Source of the DNA: Kitasatospora atroaurantiaca
GTDB taxonomy: Bacteria; Actinomycetota; Actinomycetes; Streptomycetales; Streptomycetaceae
Reading direction: 5' to 3'
Assembly: GCF_007828955.1 (NCBI RefSeq)
Contig: NZ_VIVR01000001.1
Span: forward strand, 6,882,001-6,946,000
Length of the DNA stretch: 64,000 nucleotides
Below are positions 27,609 to 35,495 of this stretch, piece after piece. The translations under genes and the position numbers were made by a program. The notes under the pieces are model-generated. The model made no database searches, was not told the DNA's origin, and saw nothing but the letters and a program-made list of their open reading frames with translations. Each line of letters begins with the position of its first letter. Within the stretch, counting starts at the first letter, position 1.

Positions 27609-27647
27609 GTGCCGCCTCACTTCCGAGCCCCGGAAGGCAGGCGGCAC
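27609..27647 (+). promoter_or_regulatory. Hairpin masking the ribosome-binding site of the CNNM pair
   Basis: GTGCCGCCT (27609-27617) pairs with AGGCGGCAC (27639-27647), and inside it CTTCC (27620-27624) pairs with GGAAG (27632-27636). The only good Shine-Dalgarno, GGAAGG, lies in this inner arm, 11 bases before the GTG start at 27649. Further hairpins lie upstream (CGGGGC/GCCCCG near 27529-27543). This looks like a translational switch; the ligand is unknown. Confidence 0.5.
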
Positions 27648-27648
27648 T

Positions 27649-28995
27649 GTGATCACCGCCGTTCTGCTGCTGATCGCGGCCTTCCTGCTCATCCTCGCCA
27701 ACGGCCTCTTCGTGGCCGCCGAGTTCGCCCTGGTGACCGTGGACCGCGGAGCTGTCGAACGCGCCGCCGCGGCCGGTGACCGCAAGGCGGCCAACATCGC
27801 GAGCGCCCTGCGCAAGCTCTCCTTCCAGCTCTCCGGCGCCCAGCTCGGCATCACCGTCACCTCCCTGGTGGTCGGCATGCTCGCCGAGCCCGCCCTGTCC
27901 GTCCTGCTCGGCCCGCTGTTCGTCGGCATCGGCCTGCGCGAGGCCGCCGCCACCGGCACGGCCGTGGTGGTCGGCATGCTGCTGGCCACCGTGCTGCAGA
28001 TGGTGATCGGCGAGCTCGTCCCGAAGAACTGGGCGATCTCCCGGCCGCTCCAGGTGGCGTACGCCGTGGTGGGCCCGCAGCGGGCCTTCTCGCGCGCCTG
28101 CCGACCGCTGATCACCTTCCTGAACGGCTCCGCCGACCGGATGGTGCGGGCTCTGGGCATCGAGCCCCAGGAGGAGCTCGGCCACGCCCGCACGCCCGCC
28201 GAACTGGTCTCGCTCGCCCGGCACTCCGCCAAGGAAGGTGCCATAGACGAGCAGTCGGCGACCCTCTTCGTCAAGACGCTCAGCCTCGGCGAGCTCACCG
28301 CCGAGAGCGTGATGACCCCGCGCGTCGACGTTGCCGCCCTGCAGCGAGACGCCAGTGCCGCAGACGTCCTCAACCTCACCCGGGCCACCGGCCTCTCCCG
28401 CTTCCCGGTGTACGGCCACAGCCTGGACGAGGTCGTCGGCATCGTCACCCTCAAGGACGCGCTCGCCGTCCCCGCCGACCACCGGGTCACGACCCGGGTC
28501 GCCGCCCTGGCCTCGTCCCCGCTGCTGGTGCCCGAGTCCCTGCCCGCCGAGCGGCTGCTGGACCGGCTGCGCCGGCAGCAGCCGATGGCCATCGTGGTGG
28601 ACGAGTACGGCGGCACGGCCGGCGTGGTCACCATCGAGGACATCGTCGAGGAGATCGTCGGCGAGGTGCAGGACGAGCACGACCCCGCCGACATCCCCGA
28701 GTTGCGCCCGCTCCCGCCGATCGACGGGCTCCCGGTCTGGGAGGCCGACGGCCGGGCCCGGATCGACCAGCTGGAGGCCATCGGCCTGCACGCCCCCGAC
28801 GGCCCGTACGAGACGCTGGGCGGCCTGCTGGCCGACCTGCTGGGCAAGCTCCCCGCGCCGGGCGAGCACGCCGAACTGCCGGGCTGGCGGTTCACCGTGC
28901 TGGGCGTCGAACGCCACCGCACCAGCCGGGTGCTGGTCCAGCGCGTCCGTGAGGGCCGTGACCACGCGGCGCACGAGGAGGAGGGGACCCGATGA
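27649..28995 (+). CDS. CNNM/HlyC-CorC family membrane protein (DUF21-CBS-CorC)
   Basis: This 448-residue protein has a DUF21 membrane domain (residues about 1-190, three to four helices, with GELVPKNWAI near its end). A CBS pair follows (ESVMTPRVDV...LSRFPVYGHSLDEVVGIVTLKD and MAIVVDEYGGTAGVVTIEDIVEEIVGE). The C-terminal CorC_HlyC domain spans about 360-440. The family handles magnesium/cobalt or sodium-coupled magnesium export; the hemolysin label is historical. The GTG at 27649 sits right after a hairpin that contains its RBS. It overlaps its paralogue by four bases. Confidence 0.9.
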   Translation: MITAVLLLIAAFLLILANGLFVAAEFALVTVDRGAVERAAAAGDRKAANIASALRKLSFQLSGAQLGITVTSLVVGMLAEPALSVLLGPLFVGIGLREAAATGTAVVVGMLLATVLQMVIGELVPKNWAISRPLQVAYAVVGPQRAFSRACRPLITFLNGSADRMVRALGIEPQEELGHARTPAELVSLARHSAKEGAIDEQSATLFVKTLSLGELTAESVMTPRVDVAALQRDASAADVLNLTRATGLSRFPVYGHSLDEVVGIVTLKDALAVPADHRVTTRVAALASSPLLVPESLPAERLLDRLRRQQPMAIVVDEYGGTAGVVTIEDIVEEIVGEVQDEHDPADIPELRPLPPIDGLPVWEADGRARIDQLEAIGLHAPDGPYETLGGLLADLLGKLPAPGEHAELPGWRFTVLGVERHRTSRVLVQRVREGRDHAAHEEEGTR

Positions 28996-30038
28996 TCGTG
29001 CTCCAACTGGGCGCCGCGCTGCTGCTCCTGCTGGGCAACGGCTTCTTCGTCGGCGCGGAGTTCGCGGTGATCTCGGTGCGCCGCAGCCAGATCGAACCGC
29101 TCGCCGAGGCCGGAAACAAGCGCGCCCGGACGGTGCTGCACGCGCTCTCCAACGTCTCCGCGATGCTGGCCGCCGCCCAACTGGGCATCACCGTCTGCTC
29201 GCTGGCCCTCGGTGCGCTCGCCGAGCCGACCATCGCGCACCTGATCGAGGGCCCGGCCCAGGCGGCCGGCATCCCCGACTCGCTGATCCACCCGATCGGC
29301 TACGGGCTGGCGCTTGCCCTGGTGGTGTTCCTGCACATGGTGGTCGGCGAGATGGTCCCGAAGAACATCGCGCTGGCCGGCCCCGAGAAGGCCGCGCTCT
29401 GGCTCGGCCCGCCGCTGGACCGGCTGGCCCGCTGGCTCAGCCCGGCGATCCGCTTCCTGAACGCCTTCGCCAACGCCGTGCTGCGGCTCTTCAAGGTCCA
29501 CGCCAGGGACGAGGTCGAGTCGGTCTTCACCACCGAGCAGCTGCTCCACCTGCTGGCCGACTCACGCGACGCCGGTCTGCTGGACGAAGGCCGCCAGGAG
29601 CGGCTGGAGGACGCGCTCGAACTCGGCCACCGGCCGGTGACCGAGGTCCTGCTGCCGCCCGAGCAGCTGGTCACCGTCGGCACCTCGGTGACCGCCCGGG
29701 AGGTCGAACAGCTGGCCGTCCGCACCGGCTTCTCGCGCTTCCCGGTGGTGGACGACGAGGGCTCCGTCCTCGGCTACCTGCACGTCAAGGACATCCTGGA
29801 GGTCGACGCCCCGGACGCAGTCCTCCCGCCCCGGCTCTGGCGGCCCGTCACCGTGCTGCGGGGCAGCCTGCCGCTGGACGACGCCCTCGGCGCGATGCGC
29901 AGGGCCGCCTCGCACCTGGCCGCCGTGGTGGACCAGGACGGGCGCCAGCTGGGCATGGTGGCCCTGGAGGACGTCCTGGAGGAACTGGTCGGCGAGATGC
30001 ACGACCCGGACCACCGTCAGGCCACGGCCCACGCGTAG
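28992..30038 (+). CDS. CNNM/HlyC family membrane protein, second copy without CorC domain
   Basis: This 348-residue paralogue of the gene before it has the same DUF21 (AEFAVISVRRSQIEPLAE, GEMVPKNIALAGPEKAALW) and CBS pair (TEVLLPPEQLVTVGT...FSRFPVVDDEGSVLGYLHVKD and LAAVVDQDGRQLGMVALEDVLEELVGEM). It ends about 100 residues earlier and lacks the CorC_HlyC domain. The pair in an ATGA overlap suggests a hetero-oligomer. Ion specificity cannot be read from sequence. Confidence 0.9.
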   Translation: MIVLQLGAALLLLLGNGFFVGAEFAVISVRRSQIEPLAEAGNKRARTVLHALSNVSAMLAAAQLGITVCSLALGALAEPTIAHLIEGPAQAAGIPDSLIHPIGYGLALALVVFLHMVVGEMVPKNIALAGPEKAALWLGPPLDRLARWLSPAIRFLNAFANAVLRLFKVHARDEVESVFTTEQLLHLLADSRDAGLLDEGRQERLEDALELGHRPVTEVLLPPEQLVTVGTSVTAREVEQLAVRTGFSRFPVVDDEGSVLGYLHVKDILEVDAPDAVLPPRLWRPVTVLRGSLPLDDALGAMRRAASHLAAVVDQDGRQLGMVALEDVLEELVGEMHDPDHRQATAHA

Positions 30039-30060
30039 TCCTGTCCGGCCGGGCAACCAC

Positions 30061-30150
30061 CAGGGGCGCGGGGCTCTGTTTGATCAACTGCGTGCGCGAC
30101 CAGCCCTCTACGGAGGTGCATGGTTGGCAGCGCAGTTCCCCGCGCCCCTG
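30061..30150. repeat. Dispersed palindrome, copy 3 (long, divergent centre)
   Basis: The ends CAGGGGCGCGGGG (from 30061) and CCCCGCGCCCCTG (to 30150) are perfect complements, but the middle 64 bases are divergent. It lies between two convergent genes, where it may end both transcripts. Confidence 0.8.
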
Positions 30151-30180
30151 GAGCGTCCATGGCTGATCGGGTGCACAAGC

Positions 30181-32094
30181 TCAGGAACGGCCGTCGATCA
30201 GCTCCCCGTACGCCTGGACGAGGTCGGGCAGCCGGAGGGTGGCCAGGTCCTCGCGGGTGGGCAGCTCGCGCAGGGCGGAGAGCCGCAGGTCCCGGTAGGC
30301 GCAGGACTTCTCGTACAGGGTCCGGATGAAGCGGCCGTTGCCGAGCTCGTCGATCCAGCCCTCGCGGACCACGTGGGCGCAGATGCTGGCGAGCTCGTCG
30401 GCCGCGTCCTCGTCCCAGCCGTCGCCGCCCCCGGCCGCCAGCGTGCGGCCGATGGCGGTGAGCTCCTCGGGGCGGTAACTGGGGAAGTCCACGCGCGTGG
30501 TGAAGCGGGAGTTGAGGCCGGGGTTGGTGGCGAGCAGCCGGTTCATGCCCTCGGGGTAGCCGGCCAGGATCACCACCAGCCGGTCCCGGTTGTCCTCGGC
30601 CCGCTTGAGCAGCACCTGCAGGGCCTCGTCGCCGTACGCGTCGCCCTTGCTGTAACCGGAGTTGGAGAGGCTGTACGCCTCGTCGATGAAGAGCACCCCG
30701 TCGAGCGCGGAGTCGATCAGCTCGTTCGCCTTCACGGCCGTCTGGCCGAGGAACTCGCCGACCAGGTCGGCGCGCTGGGCCTCCACCAGGTGGTCCCCGG
30801 AGAGCAGGCCGAGGGCGTGGAACACCTGGCCGAGGATCCGGGCGACGGTGGTCTTGCCGGTGCCGGACGGGCCGGAGAAGACGAAGTGCCGCTTCGGCGG
30901 CTGCACCGGCAGACCCTGGTCGGCGCGCAGCCGCGACATCCGCAACTGCGCGGACAGCGCCCGGACCTGGCGCTTCACCGGGTCCAGGCCGACCATCTGC
31001 TCCAGCGCCCCGAGGGCGGCGTCCAGCCCCTCCTGGCCGCGCAGCCGGCCGGCTCGGGAGGGCACGGCCGCCGCGGCGACGGCCTCGGTCTCCACGGCGC
31101 GCGGCGCCGGGCCCGGAGCCGGTTCGCCGGCCGCGGCGCCTGAGCGCTCGGGGGCGGCCCTGGGCTCCGGCTCCTCGGCGGCCTCGGTACGCCCCTCCTC
31201 GGGCCCGTACTCCACGAAATCCGTGTACTCCGGCTCGTAGCCGGGCTCGAACTCCGCCTCCGGCAGCAGCAGTCCGCCGGGGCCCTCCAGCTCGCCGCCG
31301 CCCAGCAGCCCGTCCATCACGCCGTCCTCGGCGGAGATCGCCGCCAGCCGCGCCGCGGCGTCCATGAAGGCCGGATCGGCCCGGTTGACGGCCCGGTACA
31401 GCGGCAGGGCGGCGGCGCTGCGCCCGGCGCCCTCGTACGCACGGGCCAGCCAGTAGCGCAGCTCCTTGCGCTGGGGCTGCTCGGACCGGCAGCGGGCCAG
31501 CGAGGCGGCCAGCGGGCTCTGGGCCTGTGCGCACATGTCCAGGCGCACCCGCGCCATGCCGCCGAACAGCCCGGCCTCGATGCCCAGCAGCGGGTCGTCC
31601 AGCAGCGGGTCGGTGTCCCGGATCAGCTGCTCCCAGTCCTTCAGCAGGTAGGAGCGGCAGGCGTGCAGGAAGCGGACCGAAGGGTCCCGGTCGACCGGCG
31701 GGCACTCGGTGAGCGCGCGGTCGAGCTCGGCCAGGTGCCGGCCGTCCAGCCAGTGCGAGGCGTGTGCCAGGGCCAGGTCGCGGGCGTCCTCCAGGACCGG
31801 CTGCACCCACCAGCCGAGCCAGTACCAGGAGCTGAGGGGCCGTCGGTGCCGCTCGCGCTGTTCGCCGAAGCGTTCCTGGTTGCGGTGCATGGCCAGGAGT
31901 GCGCCCGAGGTGTCGCAGCGCAGCGCGTGCAGGCCGAGCCAGGCGTCGGCCATCCCCGGGTCCAGCCGGACGGCTGCTCGGAACTCCTCCTCGGCGCGGG
32001 CGTACGCGCCTGCGGCATAGGCGTCCATCGCGCGCAGCCAGGCGCGGTCGGCCAGTCTGTTCGGTCCTCTTGTACTGGAACTCTCCACCGTCAC
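30181..32094 (-). CDS. CbxX/EccA-like AAA ATPase with TPR-like N-terminus
   Basis: This 637-residue protein has an alpha-helical repeat N-terminal half (AYARAEEEFRAAVRLDPGMADAWLGL and similar, about 20-260) and a Glu/Pro/Ala-rich linker (about 265-345). A C-terminal AAA+ domain follows, with Walker A GPSGTGKTT at 408-416, Walker B GVLFIDEAYSL, and sensor-like LNSRFTTRVDFPSY. The layout matches EccA of ESX/type VII secretion and the CbxX/SpoVK family. No Esx, EccB-E or PE/PPE-type gene lies nearby, so an ESX role is unproven. The start is GTG with a G-run before it. Confidence 0.8.
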   Translation of the reverse strand: MTVESSSTRGPNRLADRAWLRAMDAYAAGAYARAEEEFRAAVRLDPGMADAWLGLHALRCDTSGALLAMHRNQERFGEQRERHRRPLSSWYWLGWWVQPVLEDARDLALAHASHWLDGRHLAELDRALTECPPVDRDPSVRFLHACRSYLLKDWEQLIRDTDPLLDDPLLGIEAGLFGGMARVRLDMCAQAQSPLAASLARCRSEQPQRKELRYWLARAYEGAGRSAAALPLYRAVNRADPAFMDAAARLAAISAEDGVMDGLLGGGELEGPGGLLLPEAEFEPGYEPEYTDFVEYGPEEGRTEAAEEPEPRAAPERSGAAAGEPAPGPAPRAVETEAVAAAAVPSRAGRLRGQEGLDAALGALEQMVGLDPVKRQVRALSAQLRMSRLRADQGLPVQPPKRHFVFSGPSGTGKTTVARILGQVFHALGLLSGDHLVEAQRADLVGEFLGQTAVKANELIDSALDGVLFIDEAYSLSNSGYSKGDAYGDEALQVLLKRAEDNRDRLVVILAGYPEGMNRLLATNPGLNSRFTTRVDFPSYRPEELTAIGRTLAAGGGDGWDEDAADELASICAHVVREGWIDELGNGRFIRTLYEKSCAYRDLRLSALRELPTREDLATLRLPDLVQAYGELIDGRS

Positions 32095-32415
32095 TCACGC
32101 CCCCCGCTGTGTGCACCGAGGCTCGGTCGGCCGAGGGGTGGCCACGTCACACCCGCCATGGGCGACGCCCCCGGGACGCATCCGCGCCTGCCTCGAATCG
32201 TACCGGCGCCGGGCTGATCCGGAAGGGTGCCGCGCGGGGCCAAATCTAAGTGCCCACTGGGTTGTTGGGGTCCAACCGGAACGGTGGGGAGCCTGCCGGG
32301 AAGCAGGACGGCATCCCCGGCTCACGGGGGAACAAGCCGGGGATGCCGCGTCTAATGTTGCGAGATCAACAAAATCTCGCGATGTGGAGAACCTAGTTCC
32401 TGGCGACGCCGCTGG
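32095..32415. other. Structured 321-bp intergenic region
   Basis: I see no gene. It holds three hairpins: CCTGC/GCAGG at 32292-32307, a 14-bp perfect stem CGGCATCCCCGGCT/AGCCGGGGATGCCG at 32309-32348, and GCGAGAT/ATCTCGC at 32360-32380. The strongest stem may end transcripts of the minus-strand kinase gene above it. A small RNA is possible but unsupported. Confidence 0.5.
32309..32348 (-). terminator. Strong hairpin downstream of the uridine-kinase-like gene
   Basis: The stem 32309-32322 with 32335-32348 is 14 bp and perfect around a 12-base loop. It follows the kinase stop by about 70 bases on the minus strand. Confidence 0.65.
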
Positions 32416-33015
32416 TCAAGGGCCTGCGACGGGCTCACCGAGGGTGCTCCGCAGGATCCGCCCGGTGACGCCGTCCACCCGGAGGTCCGCGTACGGACGA
32501 CTGGGGTCGGCGGCGAAGTGCGCCTGCTCCGCCCGGGCCCAACCCGCCCAGAATTCGGCCAGTTCCGGCCCGTCGCGCAGTTCGCCCCGAGCTCGGGCCG
32601 CGTGCGCGTCCAGCTCCATCCAGACCAGCTGGGCCAGCCACGGCCGCAGTTCGCGGCGGCCCGCCCCGACCCCCTCGACCAGCACCACGGGCGCGGCCGG
32701 GACCGGCCGGGTCTCCTCGAAGCGGCGCAGCACCCAGTCGTACACCCGGTGTTCGGCGTCCTCGCCGCGCTCCAGCGGCTCCAGTACCTGCTCGCGCAGC
32801 CGCCCGACCCAGCCGAAGGGCTCGGTATGGGTGGCGAGGTCGTCCAGGTGCACCACCGGCGCACCGCCCAGCGCCGCCGCGAGCCGGCCCGCGAAGGTGG
32901 TCTTCCCCGATCCCGCATGCCCGTCCACGGCCACCAGCCGCACCGGCCCGCAGGAGGGAGTCAGGCCGGCGATCCTTGCCGCCAGGGCGTCGACGTGGCC
33001 GTCCGGATCGCGCAT
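32416..33015 (-). CDS. Uridine-kinase-like P-loop protein
   Basis: This 199-residue protein has Walker A AVDGHAGSGKTTFAGRLAAAL near residue 29 and VVHLDDLATH, where uridine kinase places its base. VLVEGVGAGRRELRPWLAQLVWMELDA is typical of nucleoside or pantothenate kinase-like P-loop folds. It is shorter than true uridine kinases and lacks a clear nucleoside pocket, so the substrate is open. It is divergent from the acyl-CoA dehydrogenase gene. Confidence 0.75.
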   Translation of the reverse strand: MRDPDGHVDALAARIAGLTPSCGPVRLVAVDGHAGSGKTTFAGRLAAALGGAPVVHLDDLATHTEPFGWVGRLREQVLEPLERGEDAEHRVYDWVLRRFEETRPVPAAPVVLVEGVGAGRRELRPWLAQLVWMELDAHAARARGELRDGPELAEFWAGWARAEQAHFAADPSRPYADLRVDGVTGRILRSTLGEPVAGP

Positions 33016-33198
33016 GGGACCACTCTACGGGCGGTGATCGGGGACAGGCCGTGACGGACCGCCTGCTATCGGGCATACTCGCATCGCCACACCTGTGAAC
33101 GATCGTTCACCGTAACCCGGTGACGGTCGGGCGCACCTGCCGTGCCGTGCCCACTCACCCCGGGGCCCGGCGCCCGATCGAGGAGGCCACGTACTCTC

Positions 33199-34362
33199 AT
33201 GAGCCCCGCATCCGCCAAGCCCGTCGACCGCCAGCTGCCCAGCGACGAGGCCCGGGAGCTGCTGAGCCTCACCCGCGACCTGGTCCAGCGCGAGCTGCAC
33301 CCGCGCGCCGCCGAGGACGAAGCGGCCGACCGCTTCCCCCGCGAGGTCTTCCGCACCCTGGGCGAGGCCGGTCTGCTGTCGCTCCCGTACGGCGAGCAGC
33401 ACGGCGGTGGCGACCAGCCGTACGAGGTCTACCTGCAGGTACTGGAGGAGCTCGCGGCCGGCTGGCTCGCGGTCGGCCTCGGCGTCAGCGTGCACACCCT
33501 CTCCTGCCACGCGCTCGCCACCTTCGGCACCGACGAGCAGCGCGACCGCTGGCTGCCCGGCATGCTCGGCGGCGACCAGCTCGGCGCCTACTGCCTCTCC
33601 GAGCCGCAGTCCGGCTCCGACGCCGCCGCGCTGCGCACCCGGGCCGACCTCGACGGCGATGAGTACGTGGTGAACGGCACGAAGGCATGGATCACCCACG
33701 GTGGCCACGCCGACTTCTACAGCACGATGGTGCGCACCGGCGAGGACGGCGCGCGCGGCATCAGCTGCCTGCTCGTGCCGGCCGGCAGCGAGGGCCTCTC
33801 GGCGGCGCCGCCGGAGCACAAGATGGGCATGCGCAGCTCGCCCACCGCCCAGATGCACTTCGACGGCGTCCGGGTCTCCCGGGAGCGCCTGATCGGCGAG
33901 GAGGGCCAGGGCTTCCAGATCGCGCTGTCCGCGCTGGACTCCGGCCGGCTCGGCATCGCGGCCTGCGCGATAGGCGTCGCCCAGGCGGCGCTCGACCTGG
34001 CGGTCGACTACGCGCGCACCCGGCAGCAGTTCGGGCGGCCGATCGCCGACTTCCAGGGGCTGTCCTTCATGCTGGCCGACATGGCCACCCAGATCGAGGC
34101 CGGCCGCTCGCTCTACCTGGCCGCAGCCCGCCGCCGGGACAGCGGGCTGGCCTTCTCCAAGGAAGCGGCGATGGCGAAGCTGTTCTGCACCGACACCGCG
34201 ATGCGGGTCACCACGGACGCGGTGCAGGTGCTCGGCGGGTACGGGTACACCCAGGACTACCCCGCCGAGCGGTACATGCGGGAGGCCAAGGTGCTGCAGA
34301 TCGTGGAGGGCACCAACCAGATCCAGCGCCTCGTGATCGGGCGGCACCTGACCGGGAAGTGA
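33199..34362 (+). CDS. Acyl-CoA dehydrogenase
   Basis: This 387-residue flavoprotein oxidises an acyl-CoA thioester at the alpha-beta bond. It has the ACAD motifs YCLSEPQSGSDAAALRTRA and WITHGGHADF, then MGMRSSPTAQMHFDGVRV and ARTRQQFGRPIADFQGL. The catalytic-base region ends in VLGGYGYTQDYPAERYMREAKVLQIVEGTNQIQ, with Glu of EGTNQ in the usual place. GAGGAGG lies 14 bases before the ATG. Chain length is not predictable. Confidence 0.95.
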   Translation: MSPASAKPVDRQLPSDEARELLSLTRDLVQRELHPRAAEDEAADRFPREVFRTLGEAGLLSLPYGEQHGGGDQPYEVYLQVLEELAAGWLAVGLGVSVHTLSCHALATFGTDEQRDRWLPGMLGGDQLGAYCLSEPQSGSDAAALRTRADLDGDEYVVNGTKAWITHGGHADFYSTMVRTGEDGARGISCLLVPAGSEGLSAAPPEHKMGMRSSPTAQMHFDGVRVSRERLIGEEGQGFQIALSALDSGRLGIAACAIGVAQAALDLAVDYARTRQQFGRPIADFQGLSFMLADMATQIEAGRSLYLAAARRRDSGLAFSKEAAMAKLFCTDTAMRVTTDAVQVLGGYGYTQDYPAERYMREAKVLQIVEGTNQIQRLVIGRHLTGK

Positions 34363-34383
34363 CGGCCGCGGCCTGGTGCGGCG

Positions 34384-34815
34384 TCAGTGCCGTGCCAGGC
34401 TCCGGGCGCGCTGCGCCGGTACCCGGTGGTGCCTCGTGACAGGCGCCGCACCGGGCCCGCCGACGTGCGAGAAGGGCTGGGTACGCCAGTCCAGCTCGGC
34501 GGGCAGCGCCAGCAGCGCGTCCAGGCCGGGCGTGGCGGAGTGGGCGGGGGAGTCGCACTCGGCGAGGTCGTCGGTGGGTACCCCGGAGCCGGGGCAGAGC
34601 GCCGGGGAGAAGGGGTGCCAGGCGGTCGGCAGTACGGCGTGCTGTGGGAGCCGCTCCTCGTCGCCCACCAGGGCGATCGGGCGGTCGCACTCGGGGCAGT
34701 GCACCCGGAAGATCTCCCAGGTGTCCATCTCGCCCGGGTCGACTCCGGGGAAGTCCTCGGCGTCGAGGCGTTCGTGGTCCTCCACGCTGCGGGAGGGCTG
34801 GTCGGTAGCAGGCAT
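34384..34815 (-). CDS. Conserved small protein with a CxxC zinc motif
   Basis: This 143-residue protein starts at an ATG behind GAGGGGGATC. It carries a short metal-binding site (VHCPECDRPIALVGDEE) and acidic, Pro-rich flanks, and has no transmembrane helix. I do not recognise a domain family. It lies divergent from the Lrp regulator and convergent with the acyl-CoA dehydrogenase, and may be regulated by that Lrp protein. Confidence 0.6.
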   Translation of the reverse strand: MPATDQPSRSVEDHERLDAEDFPGVDPGEMDTWEIFRVHCPECDRPIALVGDEERLPQHAVLPTAWHPFSPALCPGSGVPTDDLAECDSPAHSATPGLDALLALPAELDWRTQPFSHVGGPGAAPVTRHHRVPAQRARSLARH

Positions 34816-35033
34816 GTGATCCCCCTCGGATCGGACCGGGCCAACGTCGGCCCTGGCCACAACCAGCACTTCCCGCCGACGCGGTGTCATAACCCTGCGG
34901 TCCGGCGCACCGTGATGCATTCGCCTGTGTCCTTCGCCACATTCGCCCGGCACATGCCACCCGCACTACTGTCCGCACGCCCCCGACACGCCGGGTCGGC
35001 AATCCGCCCTCCGGGGCAGTAGGTTTGCGCCTT

Positions 35034-35474
35034 GTGGAGGATCTCGACCAGCGCATCGTTCAGCTGCTCCTTGAGGACGGCCGGATGAGCTACACGGACC
35101 TGGGCAAGGCCACCGGCCTGTCCACCTCGGCGGTGCACCAGCGCGTGCGCCGCCTCGAACAGCGTGGGGTGATCCGCGGCTACACGGCGATCATCGACCC
35201 GGACGCCGTCGATCTGGCGCTGACCGCCTTCATCTCGGTCAAGCCCTTCGACCCCAGCGCGCCCGACGACACCCCGGAACGGCTGGCCCCGCTCCCGGAG
35301 ATCGAGGCCTGCCACAGCGTCGCCGGCGAGGAGAACTACATCCTCAAGGTGCGCGTCGGAGCCCCCGGCGACCTGGAGGACCTGCTGGCCAGGATCCGCA
35401 GCGCCGCCGGCGTCTCCACCCGTACCACCGTCGTCCTCAGTACCCCGTACGAGGCCCGGCCCCCGAAGCTCTGA
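35034..35474 (+). CDS. Lrp/AsnC-family transcriptional regulator
   Basis: This protein of about 146 residues has an N-terminal winged HTH (LDQRIVQLLLEDGRMSYTDLGKATGLSTSAVHQRVRRLEQRGVIRGYTA) and a C-terminal RAM ligand domain (CHSVAGEENYILKVRVGAPGDLEDLLARI). The start is GTG at 35034, with TTG 35025 as alternative. Lrp proteins respond to amino acids. The amidohydrolase gene 21 bp downstream may be in the same transcript. Confidence 0.92.
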   Translation: MEDLDQRIVQLLLEDGRMSYTDLGKATGLSTSAVHQRVRRLEQRGVIRGYTAIIDPDAVDLALTAFISVKPFDPSAPDDTPERLAPLPEIEACHSVAGEENYILKVRVGAPGDLEDLLARIRSAAGVSTRTTVVLSTPYEARPPKL

Positions 35475-35495
35475 CCGGCCAAGTAGCTTAGGCCC

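Noticed and set aside
27474..27651. Assignment of the CNNM leader to the M-box (Mg2+) or yybP (Mn2+) riboswitch
   Set aside because: I could not find the conserved blocks of either class, so it is reported as unassigned.
26811..29549. A 912-codon minus-strand frame
   Set aside because: It is the shadow of hisG, the PH-domain gene and the CNNM genes.
30181..32094. An ESX/type VII secretion locus based on the EccA-like ATPase
   Set aside because: No EsxA/B, EccB, C, D, E or mycosin gene lies nearby.
32309..32348. Similarity of the hairpin (GTTCCCCCGTGAGCCGGGG on the minus strand) to a type I-E CRISPR repeat
   Set aside because: There is one copy only, no spacers and no cas genes, and the true stem is a 14-bp terminator-like pairing.
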